DNA of 21,660 nucleotides from Pigoraptor chileana (lineage: Eukaryota > Opisthokonta > Filasterea). The first letter of the stretch is position 1. Each line of letters begins with the position of its first letter. Shown piece by piece: positions 1 to 9,624 of this stretch. The DNA is taken from contig CALSCR010003545.1 of assembly GCA_943704495.1 (NCBI GenBank), positions 1 through 21,660 of the forward strand, read 5' to 3'. Under the pieces are notes generated by a model, which searched no databases, had not been told where the DNA came from, and saw only the letters and a list, made by a program, of their open reading frames with translations. The position numbers and the translations under genes were made by a program.

Positions 1-69
1 GGGGGGGGATGTCAACTGATTGGACTTGCAATGGTGTGCTCATTCAACTCCCGTGTGTGCCGCCCATAG

Positions 70-238
70 GTTCTTCCCACGCACATTCCACTCCCCGTGC
101 TCTTCAGCGAGAGTGAACTCCAAATGCTCCAGGTATGCAAAGTAATGTTACTAACGTAACCAATTGTGCGGCCGTTGAAAATGGTAGTTGCTTTGCACGC
201 TTGACATTCGTCTCGACTATTGTTATGCGAATTACATT

Positions 239-269
<31 letters not shown>

Positions 270-3200
270 TCAACAACAAAAACAACAAAAACAACAGAAC
301 GAGAAGGTTGCGCAGGACGCCCGCGTGGAGAGGCGAAAGCTGGTGCAAACACATGAGAACATGCAGTCGATCATCGAGACGCTCCTCCGCGGTCACGAGA
401 ATCAGGCCGACGCATCTCTGGTTGGTGGCCCTGCGTAACAAGCAAACTGCTGTTACTTGCTCTCATACTGCTGTTACTCACCCTCATACTGTTGTTACTC
501 ATCCTCTGCAACGGAGTGTGCGTGTCGGTGTGTTTATGTGCCATGTTCTCCATCTGCTGCATGTGTCACGTACTGACAATGGCCGGGTACAACTTCATCC
601 CGACTCTCTGTCCTGCCCATGCATTCCCTCTTCGACATGGCGTATTTTGCAACAGGATATGTTTTTATGGGCGTCGTCGATTGTCAGCTCACGTGCCCTT
701 ACCATGTGGGGCACGCGATACCTCGTGCCCTTTGCGGACATGTTCAACTACCGTCCACAGCGGGTGCGGGTGCAGTCGTATTGCGATGCTTTTGTATCGT
801 ATTCAAATGTCAGTCTGTAGCAGTGCGTGGTGAACGCTGGGGAGGAACGAACTTATCGTTGCTATTGGCGTTCTCTCTGTGCTTTGTTGTGGGGAAAGGA
901 AGAGGCAGGCCTGAGATGAATTAATTAGAGAGAGAGAGAGAGGGAGAGAGAGAATTGTGCAATGATTGCCCTATGATAGCATACGTCTCTCTGATATACG
1001 GCTTTCTCGTCCTCTTGTGTGTGTGCGTTGGTGCGTGTGTGTGTGCGTGGGTGTGGGTGTGGGTGGGTGGGTGTGCAGGCGCTGCGTGATCAGGACAATG
1101 GATCAAATTTCCTGAAGCACCATCGCATTGAAGGGACGCTTGGCTCGCCACAGCGCCGCTTTGAAGTATCTTCCGATCGGCGGTGTCGCGAGGGCGATCA
1201 GCTGTTTGAAGACTATGGCGACAGCAAGAACGATATGTGGGTCCAGGTTGCACTGTATGCATACGACTGTGTGTATATGTGTGTATTTGTATGTGAGTGA
1301 GTGTGTGTGTGTGTGCGCGCGGGGGAGGGGGGGGGGGAGGGGTGTAGTATGCATCGTATGGGTGTGCCTCCGCAACGCATGGGTAGCACACTCCAGCCTT
1401 ACATTTGACCCACATTTTTTTGCGCAGTTTTATTACTTACCACGGATTTGCAAGTGCGGACAATCCGTTCGAGTGCGCTGAAGTGCGACTTCCATCGATG
1501 ACGTCGTCTCTCTCTGCGAATGGAAGTGCGTCATATCCGGCGTTTGCAGACAAAAAGGCTCTTTTGGAAGCGATTGGGTTCCGGGTACCCGCGGCGGCGT
1601 GTTTCCGTCCGCTTAGCATTGGCAATGTTGTTGTTCTCCGCTTTGTGAAGCTCCTTGTTGCAACGGAGGAGCAGTTCAAGGGCTGCAAGGCGGATCTGTC
1701 CAAGGGCGATGTGTGCGTACGCAATTGGCAATACTAGTGTCCTTTACAATTGTCTACTGTGCTTAGTATGAACAAATGTGGAGATGAATGTTTTGCCTTT
1801 GGGCAACATTGGGTCACTTTCTGACACTATTTCTGTGCATTACTGTCACCGCTGCGCCGCAGGTCGCTGACACCAATCGACACGTGCTGTCCCGAATGCA
1901 CGCCGAACGCGTATACTGAACTGCGCGCACTCCTCCGCAAGACAACCGCAGAGAAATACCCCACGACATTGCAGCAGGATGCCGCTCTACTGGCGGACAC
2001 GCAGTCGGACAACATTCGGTGTGTGTGTGTGTGTGTGTATGTGTGTGTATGTGTGTGTGTGTGTGTGTGTGACGTTGTAGTTATCTGTACGTGTGCACTG
2101 CCGAGTCGCCGCTGGTGATCGGGTGGAAGACTGTATATTGTTGAGCATGCGTTGCTGTAAAACACTGCTACCTATTTATTGTTGTAACACATTGCCATGC
2201 TTCTTGTTTGTTGTAACACATTGCGTGCTTGCTTTCTGTACTTAGGACGGCACTGAATTATCGCATTGCGCAAAAAACGATCGCTAAGCGAGTCGGCGCC
2301 AAACTGTATGCGCTTGCGGACCGAAGCAAAGAGCAGCTTCGTGGAGATGCGTCGCAGGCGTCAGACGGTGCAGGCAGCAGCAATGGCAGCGGCAAAAAGA
2401 GCAACAGCGACATCACGAACAGCGGCAATCACGTGCGCCGCACGGCGTACGAGCTTGCATGCGTGGATGGGAATGAACTGGATACTGCGGTTGCCGAATT
2501 TAATCGCTGGATGGACGCGATGTCATTTCCGGTTAAGAAGATATCCGTGCAACGGTCGGCACGGATGCGTCTGTCCACTGTAGCGACGACAGACATAAGT
2601 GTGGGCGAGCTGTAAGTGCCGAAGTGTGTTACTATTATGTTATTGTCAGTGGCTACATGTGGTGTGGTTGGAAATGCATGCAACTTTCGGTAGCATTCAT
2701 AAGGCACATCAATACACACATACACATACGTATTCATATGCATACAAACATGCACACATACACAAACACGCACACTTTCAACAGCCACACTCAAATTCCA
2801 CCATCATCCCCGCAAACATGCACCAACCCAGATATCTTGCCGTTCCCGCCGCCGCCATCCTGGACATCGCCTACGGTCAGCGGGAGCCTTCGATGGCTGC
2901 ACTGATCACACAGATCGACCGCGACAAGACGCTGCGTGGGGACCAAGGGGAGAAGCTGGCGGCCATTCTCATCCGCGAGTATTTTTACAACGCCGACTCT
3001 CCGTTTCTGCCGTACTTGCGCCTGCTACCGCGCCCGGATGCAATGGAAGTGCCGTTGTTCTGGCCGCGGGAGGAAGTCGCCGACCTGCTCAGGGGATCGG
3101 TGGTAGCTTCGGACTGTGCCATGTACTCTGCCGACGTACAGCGCAATGCACAGGTCATGTCATCGCTCGCTGCCAGTCATCCACAGGCGTTTCCCGAGGG

Positions 3201-4591
3201 CACATTCACCATCGAGAGGTGCGTTGACAGCATGACGTGCTTTGAAGTCATAGGCTCAAGCTACCATTGAATGTTTTCACCCAATCGCCTGATTAGTTTT
3301 GTTGCGCGGACTAATGCCCCCACATGCATACACCACACCCACACCCACGTAAATATATATATCGAACACTTCGCATGCAAACAAACACACACTCTCGCGC
3401 ACACGCACACACACACGCACTCACAAACGCAAATCGCCCATGTAATGTGCAATGTAAATGTACAGGTACAAGTGGGCCAAGGCAATCATCGACTCACGGA
3501 CAATTTGGTGGGAGAGCCGGCGTCAGCTTGTGCCCATGCTAGACTTCATCAACTGCCGCTCGTGTCGCCGCATTCACTCGACGAAATACGACCACACAAT
3601 GAAGGCGGCGGTGACCCTTGCGGGCGACGACTTTGCAGCCGGGGGGGAGCTGTTCGAGGACTATGGCCAGGCAAACAACGTGTAAGTGATGTGTTCATGC
3701 CCGTTAATGCGTGTTGCCACTGAGTTTGGTCGCCACGCAATACTAGGCCAAGAACTCACAAAATTACTGCTTCGCATTCACTTTCATGCCCGTAACAATG
3801 TGCTCACTTCTTGCTCTCCTTGCTCACCGCAGGTATTTCCAGTACCACGGCTTCGTGCTCGACCCGAACCCCCACGACTGCGTGCGCGTGCAGCTGCGCA
3901 TACCCTCTGTCCACCCCGACCACATCTCTGCGCCCGACTATGAAGCGCACGCACTGAGCCTTGCACGCACCCGCGGCTGCGGATCCCAGCAGCACATCAC
4001 GTGCCTGCCGCCGGACCGCATACCCGACCGGATGCTGTGCTATGCACGCGCCGTGCTTCTGCTGGCGGACGACACCGCGGCAAACAATGCACGTGCAGTC
4101 ACGTGGATTGCGCGCCAAATTGAGGCGAAACTGGCGGAGTATACGACGACGGTGGACAAGGATAGGGAGCTAATGTGAGTGAATCGATCATTGTTTGTTT
4201 GTAAGCTCGCATGTGGTGTATTATTGATGCGGGTTAGGGGCACAAAAATCCAAAATTGTGAGTCAACCAATGTATGGGCATGATGAATGGTCCGGAATGG
4301 TCCGGATAGTATCACGATCTGTGTGCATGCTGCCTGTGACGTTATGTAGTGAAGTGTGTGGGTGTGTGTGTGTGTATGGGTTGTATGTGTTGATGGGGCA
4401 CTTTTCGGCACTTGTTTGGTTTTGTTTTCGCGAGCGTCTTCTAAGCACCGTGTTATCGCTCATGTCCCCCCGACTGCAGTGCGGGAGGCAGTCTGTCCAG
4501 GCGCGCCGTCGCAATGGTACAAATGCGTCTGAGTGAGAAGATCATCCTCACAACTGCCCTTGAAAACATTCGCTCACGTGCCACTGCCTAA
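70..4591 (+). CDS. Tandem double-SET protein, SETD3/Rubisco-LSMT-like methyltransferase (5' partial)
   Basis: Eleven exons are visible: 70-132, 298-420, 656-763, 1079-1236, 1428-1712, 1863-2018, 2246-2611, 2832-3218, 3466-3681, 3833-4174 and 4480-4591 (TAA). They join in frame to 771 residues; the 5' end lies outside the window. Visible residues 1 to about 300 form module 1: the second half of a SET domain (ADMFNY at 89-94, QLFEDYG at 139-145, YHGF at 155-158), then an LSMT-type substrate-binding region with the family-typical YPTTL-x-x-D. Residues about 375-771 form module 2: EFNRWM, a GE-x-YLAVP start, WPREE, LVPMLDFINC at 570-579, LFEDYG and YHGF, with a shortened tail. A Ser/Gly/Lys-rich linker (about 329-358) separates them. 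The family methylates lysine or histidine on non-histone proteins such as actin or Rubisco; the substrate here is unknown. The Asn of the usual NH dipeptide is kept in both modules, but His is Tyr or Cys. Separate duplicated genes are unlikely because exon 2246-2611 bridges the modules. Confidence 0.85.
241..297 (+). repeat. (CAA)n microsatellite forming an intron 3' end
   Basis: An almost pure CAA tract drifts into CAAAAA units and ends in the acceptor CAG of the intron 133-297. It therefore replaces the usual pyrimidine tract just before exon 298-420 of the double-SET gene. The exon reading (NEKVAQ...) and both flanking junctions are in phase 0, which supports the use of this acceptor. Confidence 0.85.
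446..508 (+). repeat. 21-bp minisatellite, three copies, in an intron
   Basis: Three head-to-tail copies of a 21-bp unit beginning ACTGCTGTTACT lie at 446-466, 467-487 and 488-508. Each differs from its neighbour at a few positions. They sit in the intron 421-655 of the double-SET gene. There are no spacers, so this is not CRISPR-like. Confidence 0.85.
927..953 (+). repeat. (GA)n microsatellite
   Basis: A short purine tract of GA repeats with one GGG interruption lies in the intron 764-1078 of the double-SET gene. The same intron ends in a GT/GGGT-rich stretch leading to the acceptor TGTGCAG. Confidence 0.85.
2019..2070 (+). repeat. (GT)n microsatellite that also supplies a splice donor
   Basis: The intron 2019-2245 of the double-SET gene starts directly inside a GT repeat, with TATGT interruptions. 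The exon reads ...NNATTCG, then gtgtgtgt. The remaining CG joins to G at 2246 to give Arg of IRTALNYR, a segment typical of the LSMT-like C-terminal region, so the donor choice is supported by frame and homology. Confidence 0.8.
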
Positions 4592-4910
4592 GCATCTGAA
4601 CATATTAGTCAGTGGGCTTCTTTGTTAAGTATCAACGGCCGAATTGGAGTCGTGGTCATCGCCCGCTCGCGTGAGTAACTCAGTCGGTCGGGCAATTGAA
4701 TTCAATAGTCTATTTATGATATGTTATGCGATATTGAAGTGATATCGGTCACCGTGCGTGTGTGTGTATGTGTGATGATTGTGTGCGTGTGTGTGTGTGT
4801 GTGCGTCTGTGTGTATGTGTATGATTTGTGTGCGTGTATGTGTATGTGTGTCTATGTTTGTGTGCGTGTGTGTGTATGTCAATGAACACCGTGTAATATG
4901 AAGGTCATGC
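4592..4910. other. Convergent spacer between the double-SET gene and FIS1
   Basis: This 319-bp stretch separates two convergent stop codons. Its second half is a GT tract. The first half holds presumed 3' untranslated sequence of the SET gene. I see no clear AATAAA on either strand and no coding sequence. Confidence 0.7.
4753..4878. repeat. Long imperfect (GT)n tract
   Basis: About 125 bp of alternating GT with TATG, GCGT and TCTG interruptions lies just beyond the FIS1 stop codon at 4911. On the FIS1 sense strand it reads as CA. It may be partly transcribed as FIS1 3' untranslated sequence. Confidence 0.85.
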
Positions 4911-5650
4911 CTATCGCTTCAATACGAGCGCGCCAACCAATCCAGCCACTGCGGCAACTCCGCCGATTATTGCAAGTCCAATCAGGCCGTCTGCATTCCA
5001 AATGTGTAATTGGGTGTGTGTGTGAGTGTGCGCATTTGTGGTATGTGCGTACGTGTGCGTGTACGCGAGAAAGAACACTGAAACTCAGACAGTAAGCACA
5101 CGAAACTGAAAACTCTAAAACAGCTGATGCCGCTTGCGCACCTTTGGTAATGTGCACTTCGACCTTTTTTTTGAGAGAGATGGCCTGTCTGTTGTGAGGC
5201 TCCAACGAGAGAAGCCCTTCCAGGAAGTTTTTTGCCGCAACGTAATCATGCAGCCGATAACAGCCAAGGGCACTGTAAAACATGAAGTCCCGCTGGTACT
5301 CGGGGAGGCGCCCCAGCTCCGACAAGAGCTGCAATCCGAATGATATGTCGTCCCGGTGGGGACTGCGCACGAGGCAAAACGCATAGTTGAACTTGGTGTT
5401 TGGACTGGCACCCTGTTCCGCCATCAGCTCCTCATTGTATGCCGACTCGAATTGCTGCAAAACATGCAGATGTGTGCTACAGCATGTCAGCCTTTGTGAC
5501 CAAGTCCAACCATGTCGCATGCAAATCAGTCACCACAAGCGAATATGGTACCCGACAGTGGTCTCAACCGCAGCTCACAGTCTGTACGGTCTTACTTTAG
5601 TATAACCTCACCTCCAAATCTTGTTTTGACGAAACGTCGAAGTCCTCCAT
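4911..5650 (-). CDS. FIS1: Mitochondrial fission 1 protein, TPR-fold with C-terminal tail anchor
   Basis: There are three exons on the minus strand: 5650-5612 (ATG), 5454-5142 and 4990-4911 (TAG), giving 143 residues. The family is usually about 150. FIS1 is a tail-anchored protein of the outer mitochondrial and peroxisomal membranes that takes part in organelle fission. Visible hallmarks are FNYAFCLVRS at 35-44, followed by paired TPR helices (GLQLLSEL, YQRDFMFYSALGCYRL, YVAAKNFLEGLL, LEPHN-x-QA) to about residue 110. A single hydrophobic tail segment, DGLIGLAIIGG onward (118-140), ends in the basic LKR, as in known FIS1. The start ATG begins a 13-codon first exon that fits the short acidic N-terminal arm; both introns keep frame. 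The gene is convergent with the SET gene and divergent from CCT7. Confidence 0.95.
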
Positions 5651-5799
5651 TCTTATGCACTATATATATGTTCAGAAGATGTATGTAGGTTTGACTAAAT
5701 GCATTTGGCCATCTAATTGTAATGGAAGTCGTTCAGGTGGCGCCCGTTTCAGTTCAGTCGGTACACGTCAGCAAAATCAGAATCTCAAGAAGCTCCGTG

Positions 5800-5821
5800 C
5801 ACGTGATGCATTTGTCACGTG
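5800..5821. promoter_or_regulatory. Pair of CACGTG E-boxes
   Basis: Two perfect CACGTG palindromes start 16 bp apart, the second in the context GTCACGTGGA. CACGTG is the known site of bHLH and bHLH-zipper factors. They lie 150-170 bp upstream of the FIS1 ATG. Function is inferred from position and spacing only. Confidence 0.45.
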
Positions 5822-5831
5822 GATGAGAGAT

Positions 5832-5863
5832 TAATCCGGAGTAATAAGAGTAATCCGGGATTA
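5832..5863. promoter_or_regulatory. Clustered TAATCC sites, one as an inverted pair
   Basis: TAATCCGG occurs at 5832-5839 and 5851-5858. The second is part of the near-palindrome TAATCCGGGATTA (5851-5863). TAATCC is the known core of K50-type homeodomain sites. This is a motif match only, placed 11 bp beyond the E-box pair. Confidence 0.35.
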
Positions 5864-6047
5864 TTTGAGGAATGTGCAAGCACATGCGTCCCATCTTCCT
5901 AACAGGCCTTACAGAGAAGTACCCTATGTATATCCCCTAATTAAATGTGTCTGTGTTAATTATGATCTGTATAGCAATGGATACTCATCCTATATTATAC
6001 TACCTACTATATATAGAGAGTAAGTAGACGTGTGGATCCCACATTCT

Positions 6048-6107
6048 TTCTCTTTTTTTCTTTTTTCTCTTTTTTTTTTGCGATGTACACTGAAACATTC
6101 CCTTGCG

Positions 6108-6179
<72 letters not shown>
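6048..6179. repeat. Poly-T stretch followed by a (CA)32 microsatellite
   Basis: A T-rich/CTTTTT stretch (about 6048-6079) is followed by an essentially pure CA repeat from 6115 to 6179. This is the longest perfect microsatellite in the window. It lies about 210 bp upstream of the CCT7 start codon. Long CA/TG runs are known to be able to adopt Z-DNA; any effect on transcription is speculation. Confidence 0.9.
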
Positions 6180-6183
<4 letters not shown>

Positions 6184-6386
6184 TTGCAAACGACGACACT
6201 ACCTGCCTCACAACAAGCGACACACACGCACAAACACTCACCCAAGAACACAATCTATTCAAGACGTCCCTGTGATGTTCCTTATCATTGTGTGTGTTTT
6301 ATTCATATTTTGAATTCGTTTGTTTCGCTAATCAGGATCGCACTTGTCCACACAGTCAGCCGCGTTTGCGCATTTACTGGCCGAAA

Positions 6387-9300
6387 ATGGCATCTCAAAC
6401 AATGATGGTGCGTGTGGATGAGATTGACCTTTTATATTGTGTCTGCTGTATGTATATGGAATCATCTGTTTTAATGTGGTTTGAAATTTGGAAATTGACA
6501 TCAGCCGTCATTGTTCTGAGCGTTTGTGTTGTGCGTGTTTTAAAGCGTTTGTAACGGCTTCCATGTTGGCATCCACTCACATCCAATGAGTTCATTGGTG
6601 TGGATCATGGCGATCTTTGCTCATGCTGATCGATCTCGCTTGCTTCCTGTGCGGTCACTTCCAATATTTGTTTTGCCTTGTGCTTACCTCGTTTGCGAAT
6701 CTTTTCGTGCATATGTCTGCAGCAACCTCAAATCATTCTCCTGAAGGAGGGCACAGACACGTCGCAGGGCAAGCCGCAGCTGATCAGTAACATCAATGCG
6801 TGTGCTGCTGTTGTCGACACTGTGCGCACCACGCTCGGTCCCCGCGGCATGGACAAGCTCGTTGTTGACCAGGGCGGTGGGTGTTTTCTCTTTTGTTCAT
6901 CTCGCATTTATTTTTCGTCTCGTACCGAATGTGCCATTCTTTTGTATCTTGTTTCGCGCATTCTCGGCCGTCGATTTGTGCGTGTTGTTTTGTTTGGTTG
7001 CGTTTCACCGGCACAGCTGTGTGTACTGTACGTTGCTCAACTCTGTTTCTGCGTTTTCCAATTGCCTATTTTGCGCCCACACACAACGAATATGTGACGA
7101 CCTGCGCAGGCCGTGTGACTATTTCGAATGACGGCGCGACCATCATGAAGCTGCTTGACATTGTGCATCCCGCGGCAAAGACGCTTGTGGACATTGCCAA
7201 GTCGCAGGATGCAGAGGTTGGCGACGGCACAACGAGTGTTGTCATGCTGGCGGGCGAGTTTCTCAAGGAGGCCAAGCCCTTTATTGAGGAGAGCGTCCAC
7301 CCGCAGACGATTATTCGCTCGTTCCGCCTCGCTACGTCCCTGGTATGTGCATCTTGAATATCACCGCTGTTTATCCCTCTCGCTTGTCCGTGTCGATCCA
7401 CTTTTGTTCACTTACGACTGTTTCTATGTGATGCGCTTGTGTTGCGTTTGTGTTTAATCCTTTGTTATTGTGGTTTGTTTCGGTCGTCGAATGGCATGAC
7501 GACGCACTTTGCAATGCGTATGTGTGTATGAATACCGTTGCGAATCTGACACTCCATTTGGTTTCCATGCCAATACAGGCTGTTGCCAAGATTCGCGAGA
7601 TTTCTGTCAAGATCAACATGAAGGATGCTGTGTGAGTATGAGTAGTATCAGTGTCTGCTCTGCTCTGATTCCCTTATGTGCGTTGAGCGTTGAGTCGATT
7701 GCCTTGTATCCAGAGAACCTTAGACATGACGTTTGGCTATTGCCCCATCGCCCGGAATTTGTGCTCACACTTGAACCTCAACGCACACACACACATGATT
7801 GCTGCAGTGAGCGTCGCTCTCTTCTCGAGAAGTGCGCTGCGACAGCGATGAACTCGAAGCTGATTGCACACCAGAAGGAGTTTTTCTCAAAGATGGTTGT
7901 CGATGCCGTCATGCTCTTGGACGAGGACCTGCCCCTCAACATGATTGGTACCAAGCGCGTCCAGGGTGGTGGCCTCGAGGTCAGTCTCCTTTCTGTCAAT
8001 GTGTCTGTCTGTGCCTGTGTTTGGGCTGTCCTTGTCTGTCTGTGTCTGCTGTTTTTGCGCTGTGTCTGGGCATGCATTGTGTCAGTAGTGATGCTGGATT
8101 GGTCGGTTGCGTTGTGGTTTTGATCTGGTTTAAAATGGCATACATGGCATCGCAGTGTGTGTCTATTTTTCACGCACATTTTTGTTTTTGTTTTTTGTTT
8201 GCCCATCCTCTGTATTTCTGCTTCTGTTTGGGTTGCATCTCGACTCACTCTTCTTTCAAATATCGCGTGTAATATGCAGGATACGCTCCTCGTGGCTGGA
8301 GTTGCGTTCAAGAAGACCTTTTCGTATGCGGGCTTTGAGATGCAGCCCAAGAAGTACGTCGAGCCCAAGATTGCCCTCCTCAACATTGAACTCGAGCTCA
8401 AGGCCGAGCGCGAGAATGCGGAAATCCGCGTCGACAACGTGCAGGAGTACCAGTCGATTGTGGACGCAGAGTGGCAGATCCTCTACACCAAGCTCGAGAA
8501 GATCCACGCCAGCGGCGCCAAGGTTGTTCTGTCGAAGCTCCCCATTGGCGATGTTGCAACACAGTTTTTCGCCGACCGTGATGTGTTTTGCGCGGGTCGC
8601 GTGCCTGAGGATGATCTGAAGCGGACAATGAAGGCGTGCGGCGGCGCCATCCAGACATCCGTCAACGGCCTCACAAGCGACATTTTGGGCTCGTGCGCCC
8701 TGTTTGAGGAGAGCCAGATTGGTGGAGACAGGTGCGTGGGCGTGTGTGTGTCTGTCCCATTGCTAGTTGTTCTCTATAATAATATTTTGTGTATCATCAT
8801 TCCACACCTGACATTGCGTGTGTGCTGCCTTTGCTGTCTGTGTCTGTTTCCGTGCAGGTACAACTTCTTCACCGGATGCCCGGCTGCCAAGACGTGCACC
8901 ATGATCATTCGCGGTGGCGCAGAGCAGTTTATCGCCGAGACGGAGCGCTCACTCCACGACGCCATTATGATTGTCCGCCGTGCCCTCAAGAACGACTCTG
9001 TTGTTGCCGGTGGCGGCGCGATCGAGATGGAGCTCAGCAAGTACCTCCGTGAGTACTCACGCACCATTGCGGGCAAGTCGCAGCTCATTATCGGCGGATT
9101 TGCAAAGGCGCTCGAGGTGATCCCCCGCCAGCTGTGCGACAATGCCGGATTCGACTCGACAAACGTCCTCAACAAGCTCAGGCACAAGCACGCCCAGAAG
9201 GACGGTGCGTTGTGTGCTCTCTTTGCCGCAACTTGTGTGGAGTCCATGGGGACATCGCCTGAGACTCTGGCGTGTTTGTTTCTTTGTATACTGCGCAATG

Positions 9301-9624
9301 TGAGGCCCCTGCCATGCACGGCCGCTTATTCTGCATTTCTTTCTTTCACACACACACACACACTCACTCACACACTCACTCACCACTCGTGTGACATTGC
9401 GTGACACAGGAAGCGGACGGTGGTTTGGTGTTGATGTTCTCAGCGAGGACATTGCCGATAACTACATTGCGACTGTCTGGGAGCCCGCCCTCGTCAAGAT
9501 CAACGCCATCACTGCCGCATCCGAGGCCGCCTGCCTCATTCTCTCTGTCGACGAGACGGTGAAGAACCCGCAGGCGCAGGAGGGCGGCGGTGCGCGCGGC
9601 CGTGGCCGTGGCCGCCCGCGATAA
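6387..9624 (+). CDS. CCT7: T-complex protein 1 subunit eta (CCT/TRiC chaperonin)
   Basis: There are eight exons: 6387-6407, 6723-6876, 7110-7342, 7579-7631, 7808-7979, 8280-8731, 8858-9204 and 9410-9624 (TAA). They join in frame to 548 residues, matching the usual length near 543. CCT-eta is one of eight paralogous ATPase subunits of the cytosolic TRiC ring that folds actin, tubulin and other clients. Visible motifs are the eta-specific N-terminus [24 protein letters not shown] at 41-52, ISNDGATI, the ATP-site GDGTT at 96-100, apical-domain [18 protein letters not shown], and the C-terminal ATPase motif [13 protein letters not shown]. The tail ends in GRGRGRPR, resembling the Gly/Arg-rich tail of animal CCT-eta. 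The tiny first exon (MASQTMM) is chosen by frame and a good ATG context. All catalytic motifs look intact. Confidence 0.97.
9347..9387 (+). repeat. (CA)n/CACT-rich tract near an intron acceptor
   Basis: A CA repeat drifting into CACTCA units lies 20-60 bp upstream of the acceptor ACACAG at 9404-9409, in the last CCT7 intron (9205-9409). The donor of the same intron begins gtgcgttgtgtg. It is one example of the sense-strand GT-to-CA gradient seen in many introns here. Confidence 0.8.

Larger units (their letters stand above)
5651..6386. promoter_or_regulatory. Divergent promoter region between FIS1 and CCT7
   Basis: This 736-bp spacer lies between two start codons pointing apart, so it should contain both promoters. 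It holds two CACGTG E-boxes (5800-5805, 5816-5821), TAATCC-type sites (5832-5863), AT-rich TATATATA stretches (5661-5668 and about 6007-6013), a poly-T stretch and a long CA repeat. No conserved coding sequence was seen. Which elements serve which gene cannot be told from sequence alone. Confidence 0.6.

Noticed and set aside
446-508. CRISPR-like array
   Set aside because: The three 21-bp units are directly adjacent with no spacers, inside a spliceosomal intron. It is a minisatellite.
5661-5668. TATATATA as a FIS1 TATA box
   Set aside because: It lies only 11 bp upstream of the FIS1 ATG, so a start site about 30 bp further on would fall inside the coding exon.
5990-6405. Several overlapping open frames over the CA repeat and poly-T stretch
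   Set aside because: They translate to Thr-His, Val-Cys or Phe/Lys repeats on both strands, as expected for open frames made by a dinucleotide repeat.
6408-8857. Box C/D snoRNAs inside CCT7 introns
   Set aside because: I looked for a RTGATGA and CTGA pair with short flanking stems and found no convincing combination.
8157-9404. A 415-codon open frame across CCT7
   Set aside because: It reads through the introns 8732-8857 and 9205-9409, which happen to stay open. The CCT7 exons inside it align to the family only when those introns are removed.
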